Source: Sclerotinia nivalis
Taxonomy: Eukaryota; Ascomycota; Leotiomycetes; Helotiales; Sclerotiniaceae
DNA: 64,000 nt
Reading direction: 5' to 3'
NCBI GenBank assembly: GCA_029531795.1
Contig: JAPEIS010000002.1
Span: 1,364,001 to 1,428,000 of the forward strand
This document shows, in pieces, positions 36,970-49,412 of this stretch (positions are counted from its first letter, which is position 1; the number at the start of each line of letters is the position of its first letter). The position numbers were made by a program, and so were the translations under genes. The notes below the pieces were generated by a model. It did not search any database, was not told where the DNA came from, and saw only the letters and a list, made by a program, of their open reading frames with translations.

Positions 36970-39159
36970 CTATGCAAGTCCCGCTCCGCTCTGAAACCTC
37001 ATTCCTAATACCCAGCTCCCCTCAAACTCCACTCCCCTCCTAACTCTCGTTCCGGCTTTCTTCCAAACAGCCATCCCTAGCCCAACGTCCGCAACGGAAA
37101 GTTGCCACTCCCCACTCGCCTTCGCATTCAAGCTCGTAATCCCTAATCCCATTTTCTCCTCATTACCAACTCCCTCGCCCATAATCATTGCTTCTAATAG
37201 ACCTTTCTTAGGTGCTCCCATTGCAACAACATATCTCGCGTAGATATATAATTTTCGCCCATCAATGACACTCACTTTGCCGCTCGTGGGATCAATACCA
37301 GTAGGGACATCAATGGCGAGAACTGCCGCTTTATTTCTATTGGCCCATTCAATAAGTTCGTAGGCTGTAGCTTGATCACCAGTTCGGAGCTCTTCAAAAG
37401 ACATTGTGAGACCGAGAAGACCATCTATTATCAGATCAATAGGTGCATTCGAAGTTTTGACGAAATCAAGAAGTTCGGCTTTGGTATAAACCTTACCGCC
37501 GAAACCGCGGAAAACTTTTATTTGACGACGTAGTCCAACCAAGAGTTCGGAATCACGTTCAAGGCCAAGGACACAAACTACAACGTTGAGACCGTGGTTT
37601 CGGAGATGTCGACCGGCTGCAACCGCTCGAAGACCACTTTTGTTGTTGCCCGCGAAGACTATGACCGTGGGAACGGTGGATTTCTTGCCTTGGGTTAAAC
37701 CACGACCTCCAGTGTTCACAGCCGATAATCCGACTTCAGCAATACCACGACCTGCATTCTCAGTCATCATATCCTCGGTAAGTCCAAGTTCAGTATCTGC
37801 GATGTTTTCCAAATTAAGCATTTGAAGCGCTGATATAGGTTCACATCGACGATCAGACGGAAGAAGATAGAACATAGGTTTTGATGGTGCGACAGAGATA
37901 TTTCGTGATGGCTGGGAGCTTGGAACAGTACTTCCTTTCCGTGAAATCGGTCTGTGGTGGTTACCTATTTTACTCTCAGGCCTTCGTGTACGGGAGTTTC
38001 TACCACTTCCCGAACCTCTTTGACTGCTTATTTCTTGGATATCTGTGTCATCCGCGTCACTCTTCCAAGTTTTTGGAGCCTTTGTGGCACCGTTTGGTGT
38101 ATCCATAACGTTCTCACTAGGATGAAGGTTCTTTCCTCCGTACGTTCCTGGCTTTGCTTTCGGTAAGCGATTGTGTCCAACTAGACGATCTGACTCTGCG
38201 ATACCATCCTCTGCCTGGATTTGGTTGAAAACAGTCTTTTTGTCAAATTTTGCCAAACTACCAGCAAAATCAAAATCTCCCATCTCTTGCACATCAGTTG
38301 CTTCTTCGGTAGCCCATCCACTCTCTTCCATATTCCTGTTGCCCCTTCTCTGAGACTTCTTCAAGGTCGCAAATGGTTGAAATGAAGTAACCGGTTCCAG
38401 CAACGGAGTTTGTCTCCAACCTTTTGATCGGGTGGTCTCTTTAGCCGGGACAACATCTGGCTCCTGGAAAGCACGTTCTACAGGCTTTTTGCCTCGATTC
38501 TTTCCCTTACGGGTTCGTCGTCCTGATTTGGCTAAAGCCGGCTCCACTGACAAACCAGCTAGTTCTGTGTCGAGTTCTTCCAGGATCTCTGCTTCTTCAC
38601 GCTCCTCCTGATCATGAACTTCCAGGCTTGTCATACTTTCGGGTAAGGTAGATGAGGTATTCTGTTCTTTGCGCCTATCCTCACGACTCACAGCAGTCCG
38701 CGCCGAATCACCGCGTTCCATCGTTGTACTTTTCCATTGAGACTGCGATTGAACCGATGCTGCAAGAGAAGTGTCCAATACCGGTCTCCTTCCCATGCTC
38801 AGAATCGCCGGATCTTCGAATTTTTTCGCTGCCGATGCAGGTACAACCGCTGGCTTCTGTTGTATAACCGAAGGAGGCGGCTTAACATTTTCATTCCGAG
38901 CCTCAATCAATTCTGTAATTTCCGCCGCGTTAATTGTAAACTCCGGGACGTATTTACCATTAGATGGACAGGTAACTATGAAGCAGGCTTCGTATTAGCA
39001 AAAGCAACGGATGTGTTTGCGAACGTTACGTGAGCACCAACCTTCTCGTAAAGTCAGGCTTTTACCAGGTTCAATGCTACTGACAATGCCTCGCAACTGC
39101 GCACCAGGTGGAGAACTCAGGGTCACCAACATAGTGAGCCCAATGAATTGGTTCGACAT
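36970..39159 (-). CDS. EDC3: Enhancer of mRNA decapping 3
   Basis: Minus strand. Exon 1 is 39042-39159, the intron is 38976-39041 (donor GTTGGT, acceptor ATAG) and exon 2 is 36970-38975; 707 residues. Edc3 is a P-body scaffold that binds Dcp2 and the helicase Dhh1 and promotes decapping. The N-terminal Lsm domain (about residues 1-65) starts MSNQFIGLTMLVTLSSPPGA and includes LRGIVSSIEPGKSLTLRE. The FDF motif, DFDFAGSLAKFDKKTVFNQI (about 272-291), is the Dhh1-binding element. The C-terminal YjeF_N Rossmann-like dimerisation domain (about 425-690) has ALQMLNLENIADTELGL, VIVFAGNNKSGLRAVAAGRHL and AIDVPTGIDP. The linkers are basic and disordered. The Lsm exon is short, but without it the protein would lack the Dcp2-binding fold, so I am confident in the splice. 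Confidence 0.92.
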
Positions 39160-40153
39160 GTTAGGTTCCGTTTTTGGTTGTTCACCACTGGCCGAGGAGA
39201 AAGCTTCGCGATATGCAGTAAGAGATGGAGGGTGGTGTAAGTGCGTAGGATCGTGTCAAAAACTTTCAATAGATAGAGAGAAGAGAGCTATTGGTGGAAC
39301 AATGATTGGAAAAAGGTAAAAGGAGAAGGGTTTCTCGGGAAACAAAAATTGACAAACTTGACAACTAGGTATGTTGATTTTTCTTTCTGATGGTTGGGAG
39401 TTTACAAGGGTAGGTGATAGCGAGGTGAGACAAAAAAAGTATATCGGGATTTTCGAGCTAGTTTCGGTGATCGCCGCTTCAAAACATTATCCCCGCCGCC
39501 TTATCGATAGGGTATGGCGGGGTGAATTTGCTTAGGAAGGACTTGGTGCAAATCCCAAGACAAAGTCAAGTCAATACTCGAGTATTTCATGATCTCAATA
39601 TTTGTTTAATAAGGGGAAGCGTGGTTGACACTAAACAGCTTCTGGTTTCTTCGGAATTTAGAAGTCTTATGCAAATAGCAGGTAGTAAACCAATATGAGG
39701 GCATCAATTGATATCAAACAACTTTTAGTATCCTTCAGAAATAGAAGTAGTGAAGTAGGTTGTGCACAAAAATAGTACGTACTACAACAAGATTGAGCAT
39801 CATTGCATTAAACGTCTGTTAAGATCTTCAGAGGTAGAAGCAGAAGTATTGCACAAACAGTAGGCAGTGTTCATTTGGTCAACATTAGCGATTTTACAAG
39901 AAGTCCTTGTAATTTGTTCGTGAGTAAATTTTATACATATGAAGAGGGAGGGCATTACTCATACTCGTCTTTTGATCCCATGCTAAACAATGGCGCCGCT
40001 CAAAGACAATTCCCGCGTTCGCGAGCCCAGTGCATGATTGTAGATCGACCATATAACCTTCACAAACCAATTGAGCAAAATCTAAGCGACTCCTAGCGAC
40101 TCCTGTAAACACCCAAGAAATTGTTGTCATGACTCTTTGGGATGCCCGCTATT
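39160..40153. promoter_or_regulatory. EDC3 upstream region
   Basis: This is 1 kb between the EDC3 start and the PIF1 stop, both on the minus strand. The perfect palindrome at 39573-39586 lies about 415 bp upstream of EDC3. Frames of 70-80 codons on both strands near 39875-40130 are not supported. Confidence 0.45.
39573..39586. promoter_or_regulatory. CTCGAG-centred perfect palindrome upstream of EDC3
   Basis: AATACTCGAGTATT is perfectly self-complementary and shares a 12 bp core with the element at 32336-32347. Candidate dimer-binding site; the role is inference. Confidence 0.35.
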
Positions 40154-42973
40154 TCAACCGAAATTGCGTGCCATCTCTTCCTCGTCCTCATCAACAGAAG
40201 GATCGTCTCTCAATGGCTTGATGGGTTTCATTGCTATCTTTGGTGGATCAGCCCTCGCAACTTTGGGGTGCGCCAAAGCTCTGTTAACGCTATACAAGCT
40301 GTTATAAAATTCAGCAACCCTCGGGTGAGCCATGACTTTCTTTGGATCGAAGTTTTGAACTTCCAAGCCAGCTTGGCTTGTTGCTCGACTCAACGCAACA
40401 TAAGCTTGACCATTCTCAAACACTCTCTTCAAGTCAATCTTAACACGCTCAAGAGTTTGCCCTTGTGCTTTGTGAATAGAGAGTGCCCAGGCAAGAATAA
40501 GAGGTAGCTGGGTGCGTTGTGCCTGTATCTCTCCGTTTGGTAGCTCAATCTTCCATTCCTCTGGCTGAACAAGAAGATCTCTGACAGTTCCGTCTGGGAT
40601 AGAAAATCGCACCAGTGGGAACAGTCTGCCATTGTTGGAGATTCCAGTGATAGGTAACTCTTTATTGGTCTGCTTAAACCTCGCGAGGTCTGATTGACGG
40701 TTGTGTTCCTCCTCAGCATTGGAAAGTTCTTTTTCATTGAGTATATCTGGGTTCGAATCATAGATCTCGAACGACTTTTCACTCATGAAAGCGACAACTT
40801 TCCCAAGTGATCCGTTTACTAGTCCATCATCCATATTTTTGATCAACATGACTTGAGCTCCCTTCTTAAGTTCGATGGATTTAGGGGCCATCATATTTGA
40901 AAGAAGTTTCTCTCTCATCCCTTCATCAGTGATTGAACCCGAGTCAGCAGCATCATACCTATACGACTTGCCGTGTAGACTTCTCAATCTGAAGGTATTT
41001 GAGTTCTCGACCTCGTTCCGGGTTGGAAACCTAAAGACCAGTCAGTGATGAAGAGCGCTAGTATTTCAATATACGCACAATTCTGTAGCAGTCAAGTCGT
41101 CTTCATAATTTATGGCGCGTTTCATTCCGGCAAAAGCTTTTATAGTGTCTTGGGAGACCTTTCCTAGCCGCATCTCGTTTAACATGTTTGCGAATACTAT
41201 GCAATGTTAGCTTGCTGTGGCATGATATAATATCTCCACCTTACCAGGATCCTTTTGACGAAAAACTTCTGTTAGACCAATTGTATGATGGATTGCCGTT
41301 CCCCAGGTAGCAGCGTCGAATGCAAATTTGACACCTCGACTCTTTTGATTGTAATCTGGAACAGGGGGCAATTGGAAAAAGTCTCCAGTAATCACAAGTT
41401 GTATACCTCCAAATGGTCGTCCATTGTTACGCATTCCCCTCGCAATTTCTTCTAATTTATCGAACAAATCGCCATCAACCATAGAAATCTCATCAATGAC
41501 CAAAACCTTGGTTCTCGTCCACCGCAGCTTAGCTTTGTTGTTTTTCTTTATCTTTCTTATGAGTGAAGGTACATCTTCTTTACCAAGCCCAATGCCTCCA
41601 AAGCTGTGCAGCGTCACGCCACCGATATTGCAGGCAGCTAAACCTGTTGAAGCCGTGACAGCAACTCGGTCACCCTCGCGAACATACTTCTTTTTCAAAG
41701 CAGCAATGATTGATCTCATCAGAACAGATTTTCCAGTACCAGCAGAACCAGTAAAGAAGACACTTTTACCCTGATCCACGACCAAACTCTTGACCCGAGT
41801 TTGCTCGTCAGTCAGGTGTATCGGAGCTAATTTAGCAGTCTTAGTGCGACCGTGTGCCTCGGCGGCTGCCTTTTCAGCCAGGTCGACTGTTTTCTTTCGC
41901 ATTTCCTTGACTAACTTCTTGTTCTCCGTAACCTGTCTTTCAGTGTTTTCCCAAGGTTGTTTCTTGTCTTGATTCACAGGAGTACAATTTTGACGATCGT
42001 GATCCCATTCACTTGGTTTTCCTTTGCGGCTGTTCGGGCATTGCTTGCTGTAATGGCCTGTCTTTCTGCATTTGAAACAAACAGCCGGAGCAGATGAGCC
42101 AGACGTTTGAGGGCTTAATTGCTCTGCTTGTTCTTGTCTATGCGATACCTCATCTTGTTCCGACTGTTTCTGTATCCATGGTAATGTTCGTCGTTTTGGT
42201 TTTGGTGCCTCATCATCTTCTATGGTTATGAGAGACTGTGCGGCCAATTGCTCATGCTCACGCTCTCTCCGCTTTTTAGCTCCAGGCGGCGTCTCTTTGT
42301 GTGAAGGTGGTGAAGACGACCAAGTCTGCGCGCTACTGCTCGGGGCTCGCTGTGGTTTTACTCTTTCCGCAAATGGGGACGACGGTATTGTTGAAGAGGT
42401 AGGTTTCGGGGGCGCTGGCATGGAGGCATTGGTAGATAAAGTCTGTGTAGGCAAAGTGTAACTGATATCGAAATCTATATTATCGTCATCGCTCCAATCG
42501 TCCTCATTAAATTCCACAGCAAAGCTGCTATTTGGTGTATCTTGAAATGCACCATCCCTGCTGAATAACGAACTCAAATGAGAGCTGACGGCACTTGATA
42601 CAATGGTCGATTGGCTTTTCTTTGGTAACATCTTCTCATTCGCTGAAGCCGGCCTCAAGGGTTGTACATATCCACCGATTGCCTGCGAAGGTTTTGGCTT
42701 TAATGACTCTTGAATATTCCCATTTCGTGTCATATTCTTTTGCGTAATTGCTGCCTTCTTTGCGTCGTTTTTCGGATGCAGAGGTTGGGGCTCTGTAGCC
42801 TTAGCTTTAACCGCACGTCCTAACATCGCGTTTGCGATAGAAGAGTATAGAACTCTTCGAGTTGGTGCATTGGTGTTGCGAGATGTAAAACGAGGATGCG
42901 CTCTCCAGCGTTGCGCAAGACGACCTCTAATGAGTGAAGAAAGTGCTGGAGAGGTGGTGCGGCCAAATGGCAT
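40154..42973 (-). CDS. PIF1: PIF1-family 5'-3' DNA helicase with CCHC zinc knuckle
   Basis: Minus strand. Exons are 41245-42973, 41079-41196 and 40154-41030, with two 48 bp introns; 907 residues. Pif1 unwinds G-quadruplexes and RNA-DNA hybrids, restrains telomerase and maintains mitochondrial DNA. The Walker A loop is [16 protein letters not shown] (about 405-420). Further helicase motifs are [26 protein letters not shown] (Walker B), [11 protein letters not shown] and, near the C-terminus, [15 protein letters not shown] and [11 protein letters not shown]. The first 60 residues are Arg-rich without acids, fitting a mitochondrial presequence. Met 50 is a possible second start for a nuclear form, as in yeast. 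Before the helicase core lies [15 protein letters not shown] (about 298-312), a CCHC zinc knuckle absent from yeast and human Pif1. The Ser/Pro-rich region before it is probably disordered. The helicase call is firm. Confidence 0.93.
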
Positions 42974-44226
42974 AAAATCGTTTGAGGAAAGTGCGAATTA
43001 TTAGAAGTGCACTTGCTTGAACTCACCTGCACCTCTTGCTGTAAAAGCGAGTAAATACGGGGAGTTATAGTCCAATTGGGTACAATGTTAAAATTGTTTT
43101 GCTATTTTGCCTCGCGTCACGGGGATTCGCGTTTCGCGTCGTATCAAATCGATTAATTTATGTTACCCCACATTGATGTGAGGAATTTATGTGGGGAAGG
43201 ATGCCGTAAACGCATCTTCACAACTTCCAAGGCTTGTTAGTAGGTAAGTCCCCATTTTAGTTTATTTTACATCTCAGCCTCCCTATTAGTCTGAGACCAC
43301 TGGGCTTGTCATTCTCATATCTCCTCATTATCTACTCCTTTGGTTGACTATCTATTCAACATGGAAGTTCCCTATCCAATATATTCGAATTAAGTTTGCT
43401 ATATCTCAACTTTATTAGACAGATATTGGGTCTCGTCTCTTTTCAGTTATCTACCGGTGGGCTATTCCAACCATGGAAAGTTCCCATCAATTTATTGATT
43501 AAATTATCGAATCACCTAGCACTTTTTCGTACTTCACCATCATAAGTTTGAGTAGAGAGGATATGTAGTATTCATTGCTGACCTCTGCTGACAGCATCGG
43601 CCATTTAACTTTTATGGGTAGCTGTGAATGTTTCTAACCCTACAGTTCCCTCATCCCATTTTGGCCTCCTACCTGGCCAACCAAATCCTCCAACTCTGCA
43701 GAAAAATCTTAAGATTATCCTATCATTTTCATTGCAATCTTCCGCATAACATAATTTATGTAACTGCCGGCCACTTCGATAATGACAACGTTGACCAAAA
43801 GAAGAAGTGACATGGCACAATATAAACGGGGTAGTCGCTATAGTAGATTCGTGGACTCATGAGGACAAAAGGCGAAGAACGAGAGACCACAAATCAAATG
43901 CAGAAAAATAAATCGAAGGCAATGATAACCTAGAAGAGAAGGAAAGAACTTTTTGATAGACGTGACAATCACCTTTCCAACACTGAGGAACATAGGAAAC
44001 TACGGATCGAAAGAAAATTATCTTGAAATAGAGCACCCTATGCAACTTCAATGCTGCTCGGCCTAGCCGTCAAGCAAAAGACCAAAGCACAGATGCGGAA
44101 ATGAGATTATGCCACCAAAACTTAATATCCCTGATCCCCATAAGACCGTAAGAACTTGACAAAGCAAAATACACCTGAAAATAGTTGCTCCAAAAGAGGT
44201 CATAAATGCATGCGGCCGTATAGAGC
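42974..44226. other. Intergenic PIF1 promoter / PUB1 3' region
   Basis: 1.25 kb between two minus-strand genes. It holds the PIF1 promoter and the PUB1 3' UTR. Frames of 60-70 codons are not supported. No repeats were noted. Confidence 0.55.
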
Positions 44227-45990
44227 TTAGCCCTGATATCCACCAAAGCCGTTACCGTAACTTTGTGCAGCGGGAGCACTCCATTGCGCGGTTGGTGTTG
44301 GTTGCGCACCTCGACCATATCCTCCAGCACTGGCAGGGCCACCATAACCCATGGGTTGATTGCCATATTGCGCGGGAGATTGAGCTGGAGGACCACCATA
44401 TCCCCCTTGTTGACCAGCGAATTGGCCTGGAGACTGTTGGCTAGCCATGGGTCCAGCTGATTGCGGTCCAGCTTGCGGAGGCATTCCACCATATTGTGGG
44501 AAATAAGCGTTGGGTGTACCCGGGAATCCACCGGGAGTTGGTCCGGCCTGAGGGCTGTAGCTCTGCTGAGAGCCGTCGAAGCCTGCCGAAGTAGGTGCTT
44601 TGTCTTTACCCCACTAGAGGATCATTAGCATAGAATTAGATACGAAGAAATAAGCGAAACTTACACTACACTTGAGAGGACGGCCGTTGACATTGTATCC
44701 ACTCAACTGGCAAATGGCAAGTGCAGCATTTTCATGAGAATCCATCTTTACAAATGCAAAGCCACGATCAGCCTGGAAACGAGTTTCCACAACATATCCA
44801 AAATTTTGGAACAAGGGAACAAGGTCTTGCTGTGTTGTGTATGGTGTCAAGTTTCCGACGTAGCAAGTGGTTTGCCATTGAGGAGTTTGCTGAACAATCA
44901 TGTCGTAACTCTGAACACCATGGGTTGGAAAGTGGTGATGACCAAAAGGAGTGGTAGGAGTCATGCCCATGGCAGACATGGCTTGTTGCTGCGAGATGGA
45001 TGGCTGGCCCTTTTGGTTTGCCCAGTTACAACGAATAGCTCGGGAGCCCAACCACTCACCGTCCATAGAGCTTAATGCCTTCTCGGCATCCTGACGTTCA
45101 CGGAAAGCAGCAAAGCCGTAGCCTCTGGACCTTCCTGTCTTCATATCCCACATAACACGTGCTTCGGAAACGGAACCAAAGGCAGAGAACGCCTGTAATA
45201 GAACTTCGTCGTTCACCTCGTTTGAGAGGTCTCCAACAAAGATGTGAAAGTGGTTTGATGTATCTTCCTTGTTTGAAGTGTTCGACTGGTAGGCCCAGTT
45301 CACTCGAATTTCCTGTACAGAGTCAGATTTGCTGCTTGGAAAGATGGAGAAAATCAACACTTACAGCCTGGTGAACACGTCTTCCATTTAAGGTCTGCAT
45401 AGCTCTCTCAGCTGCTCCAGGATCATCATATTCGACAAAACCATAATTGAATCCCTTTGACTGAGCCTTGATTAGCATCATGTTATACGGAGGTAGGGTG
45501 TATTTAGAAGAAAGAGTTGAAACTGCTAAACCTTATTAAAAGATTTCGCAGGCTTTGAAAGCTCGAAACTTGGGAATTTGACGGAGATAAGTAGATAGAT
45601 ACTGACAGCACCTACATTCTTGTCAGGAATGATTTTAACATTTTGAACATGGCCAGTGGTCTCAAAAATTTGACGGAGCACCTCTTCAGTGACTCTTGGG
45701 TCGAGACCTCCAACATATAATGCGCGCTTGTTTGGTTCTGGTGCAGCTCGGCGAACAAATCCGCCAGCGCTATCTGGCGACATTACCCCACCATTTTCAC
45801 CCATAGGAGAAGTAATAGCAGTTGGGATTGGATTTGTGTTCTGCGGGATAATAACTGGAGGAAGTGGTGGCGGTGGCATATGCGAGGGGTTGCCCTGGCT
45901 ATTGTGGCCATTTTCATAGCCTGGCGCACCAGCAGAAGTCTGCGGTGGTGGTGGGAGCTGGGCACTGCTTGGTGGACCGTTGTCTGCCAT
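44227..45990 (-). CDS. PUB1: Poly(U)-binding protein, PUB1/TIA-1 family, three RRMs
   Basis: Minus strand. Exons are 45616-45990, 45365-45466, 44665-45312 and 44227-44613, with introns of 149, 52 and 51 bp; 503 residues. Pub1/TIA-1 proteins bind U-rich mRNA, control stability and gather in stress granules. RRM1 starts RALYVGGLDPRV (about 89) and continues over the first intron to GFNYGFVEYDDPGAAERAM. RRM2 starts HIFVGDLSNEV (about 182) and contains RSRGYGFAAF. RRM3 starts TTCYVGNLTPYTT (about 308) and contains RGFAFVKMDSHENA. The N-terminus is Pro-rich. The C-terminal 130 residues are Gln/Gly/Pro/Tyr-rich with repeated QYG/GYGGP units, a prion-like tail typical for this family. The 149 bp first intron carries the only splice junction inside an RRM. 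The upstream minus strand holds several AUG-starting frames, so a long, uORF-rich leader is possible. Confidence 0.93.
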
Positions 45991-48900
45991 TGTAAAGTTT
46001 GATCAAGGATGATATCTTATCTGTGGTTGCTTTAAATACTTGCGCGGAGGAAGTAGATAGAGGGAAAATCGAAAGTAGAAAATTGTGCGGATAGGATCGT
46101 AAAGAGATCGATGACAAGGAACGAAAAAAAGCTGAGTTGTGAAGGTGCGCTGATTTGCGTTCTTGTGTAACTCGAACGATAAGAAGCGCGTGAGACTCGA
46201 AAATTCGATAAACGACTTGCGAAATAGATCGATGAAAGTTAAATAGCAACAAGTTAAATTTATCACTTGTTGTGTGAATAAATTATCGAATGTTGTAATT
46301 CAAGATGAACAGAGAACGTTCAAAATGAAGCTTGATATGATGCAGAAGTAGCAGAGTAGTAAGAGATGAGATCGATGAAGGAGGGGTTTTCTGCGACAAA
46401 ATCTCAGAAGACCGAGTGAGAAATAAAGAGGATGAGACGGAGACGATGACAACGGAGAGGTATGAATATGGAAGAAATTATTCAATCACGACGAATAAAA
46501 GACGAGAAGGATAGAGAGGAGACAAACACCACTCGAAAATCCAAACGCCTGTATCGACAGTAGATTGAAAAGGAGAGAGGAAAAGAGACGACGACGCTGC
46601 AAATGATTTTCTTGCACACAGTAGAAAAAAAAGATGGTGAACGAAGAGAAACTGGGGATAAAGTAGAAGATGTTCGGCGCAAATTACTTTGCTGCAAGTT
46701 TGAATGAGGGAGGGTCTGATAAAAAGAGTAGCTCTTCTTTCTGTTAGTTTCCACGCTAATGGACAAGGCTATCAGGTAAGTAGGTAGGGTCCGTAAGCCA
46801 AAAAGAATACCTAAGGTATATTTTAATATGTACAGTTGGTGATTACATTATAATTCACCCTTCGCGGTTTGAATATTCGAGTCATTTTTCAAACTATATA
46901 ATACTTACCATAATTATCTACTTATCTAATAAGTATTTGTTAATTTTACTTATAAGTGACTCGCTAATATTCTCATCTCAAAATATTGAGGATATATTGA
47001 TGATGTGATTGAGTGCTAATTTCATTCTGCTTTTTTCGCTTATGAGAGATTCCTTCCTTTCAAATGCAACTGAACTCTTTTGGATAAATTCTGTTGAACA
47101 ATTCGAGAGATTTGCCTTCAAGGACTGTATGGTGGTGGTGGAAGATATCTGTCTATTGGATGGATATTGTTCAACGTTTATTAGCTTCAAGTTTTACCAA
47201 AGTTCTGTCGAAGTAGGTATACTTGTTTACTCCATCGAGTAACATACCATATAGTGGTCATATAAATAATTCAAGATATAAAAAGTTTGGAGACTTTTAT
47301 GAACCGCCAACTGCAAGATATGGATCACCAATGATTTTAACCTGTTCGATATCTACCTATCTATTTATGTGCATCAACACCCTTCCCCAAATATCTTCTT
47401 AAACTAGTCATTATATTTCCATTCTTTTTCCTCAAGTCAACTCACAGAATCATTTGTTAATTTATTAGACGCCTACCTACACATCTACTTAATCCTTATT
47501 GGCCACCACCTCACGACAGGAAATTCTTACTCTAAACCACCAACGAAAACCCCGTCACACAGCACGGAACGGAGTCATTACTCTATCCAAATGCTTCCCG
47601 CTGGAGCGGACCGAGAAACCCACTGTAAAAAAAAAAGCAGATGTTATACCGACGGGAAGGGATATCAAGGGGTGCCGATTGGCGAAATACTTAATTGATA
47701 TGACGGTGGTACCCTATAAGGCATTAGTCAACGTCTTGTGGACAGATCATCCCATCTTTCTTGAGGCTAAACTTCCGTGCGGAGCAGTACACAGACATGG
47801 AATCAAAAGCTTATCTCCGCACTGCGAATCCCATCAGATGGGTCCAATCAACGTTTACATCCCTCAACAGTTTCTATCGTTTTCATTAATATAGTACCCG
47901 GAATCTAAAGAGGGATGAGAAGTTGTGTTATCGAGGGACATTTTAACTAAACAGGTCCGAGTAGTTAAGTAAGTATTCTAGCTATGAAGTAGTTGTCGAA
48001 GTGTGGTCATCGGGGACTTACCTAGATTCAACTATACTTCCAGAATTGCCTCGGCCCCTTCTTATACAGACTGAAGTGATATTCGATAATACTGCTGATG
48101 CTCCTCCAATTTTCCCGTTTTCCTGCTTCGATTGGATCATTGATAGTATCTATGTGCATTACTTACTTATGAGGGAGGTGTGATTCTACGCCTCACTTGT
48201 ACCTAAAAGCAACAAGGAGCTAGCTTTTGGCAAATGAATTGCTAATAAACCCATGTTGGCCAAGATGTCACTTGCATTTGCATTGCTTGACATATTTTGC
48301 GGTTGTGACACTAAGGACCGAGGGGAATGATTTTTCTCACACCTATTGTTATAAATTACCCCGCTAGTTTTACAATATCATGCTGAAGATCACTTCTGGT
48401 TGGTAGGTTTAAACGTCTTTGCAGGTTGCAGACTGCAGGCGGTGAGGTACTAAAAAGATGCATCAAAGGCAAGACATGAACAAAATGGAGAATTACACAG
48501 GAATAAAGGATATATATGAATGAGTATGAATGAGCATGAATGCTTATGTATGTGTATATTATACAAAGTGATTGGCTTCCACATGCTTGATATTGATTTA
48601 CAACAGAAACTTGTACCTATCTAACCTCCGGGATGTAGTAAAAAGCTTCAATAGAGCACCAGTTCATGAACCATGAGCCATGGTAGTCCGTGCGCAGAGC
48701 AAGAACATCCAAATTTTTATAAAATGGGGTCGTGGTGCTTGCCACTTAAGTTTAGGGGCCGCTGCTTTCAAACATTTATAAAATTGGCCCTCACCTCTCC
48801 TCAATCTTCTTCCGCACGACAAGTACAGCTCATATTGTCGTAGCATCCATGCATTAGAGTCTCAATCAAGGTCATCAATGAAAATGGTAAGATTACAAAA

Positions 48901-49412
48901 TGCTACTACAAAGAGGAACGCTGAATGAAATCTAATGAGGGATTTAAATACACAAGAGATGTTCACAGTAGTAATCTTATCTCTTTTGTTGTCAGTATAG
49001 TACACAGAGTAACTGCTGCCACTTCCTTTGAATCCAATCGAGATCTCAATCCTTGGGTAGAATCGATTATCACAAGGAAAGATGCAATTTGCAATCCTTT
49101 GTATACTACATTCATACCTACTCAAATATTTAAGCTCGATGTTAAGATGGAAATTTCATTGTTATCGGCACCGAATAATACCTATCTGGGAATGTAAAGG
49201 TGATGATAATAAAGGATAATCCAAATGCGTGAATGTACGGCTTTTATACCAACACGTTTCCTAAGTCTTCCTCCTTCTCCTTTGTACTTACCATCTATAA
49301 AGCACAATCTATTTTCCTGCTTATTGACTGTCATCTCCACAATATTAGAATTCAATATACTTATTTTATATAAAAATCAAGTGCAGCCACGCTTCAGTTA
49401 CCTCTCTCTACA
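45991..49412. other. 3.4 kb intergenic, PUB1 leader and unassigned DNA
   Basis: The first about 800 bp upstream of PUB1 contain several minus-strand frames of 60-112 codons that could be uORFs, including one (45914-46252) that overlaps the PUB1 start. From 47499 to 47894 a stop-free block of 131 codons lacks an early ATG and has no recognised product. The rest is AT-rich. No RNA gene was recognised. Confidence 0.5.
49367..49375 (+). promoter_or_regulatory. TATA-like element before the APH-like gene
   Basis: TATATAAAA ends 37 bp before the start codon at 49413. The position would give a very short leader; in AT-rich DNA it may be chance. Confidence 0.25.

Noticed and set aside
47499..47894. 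131-codon open block
   Set aside because: It begins without an ATG, includes a poly-Lys from an A-run and matches nothing I know; kept only as a note in the intergenic entry.
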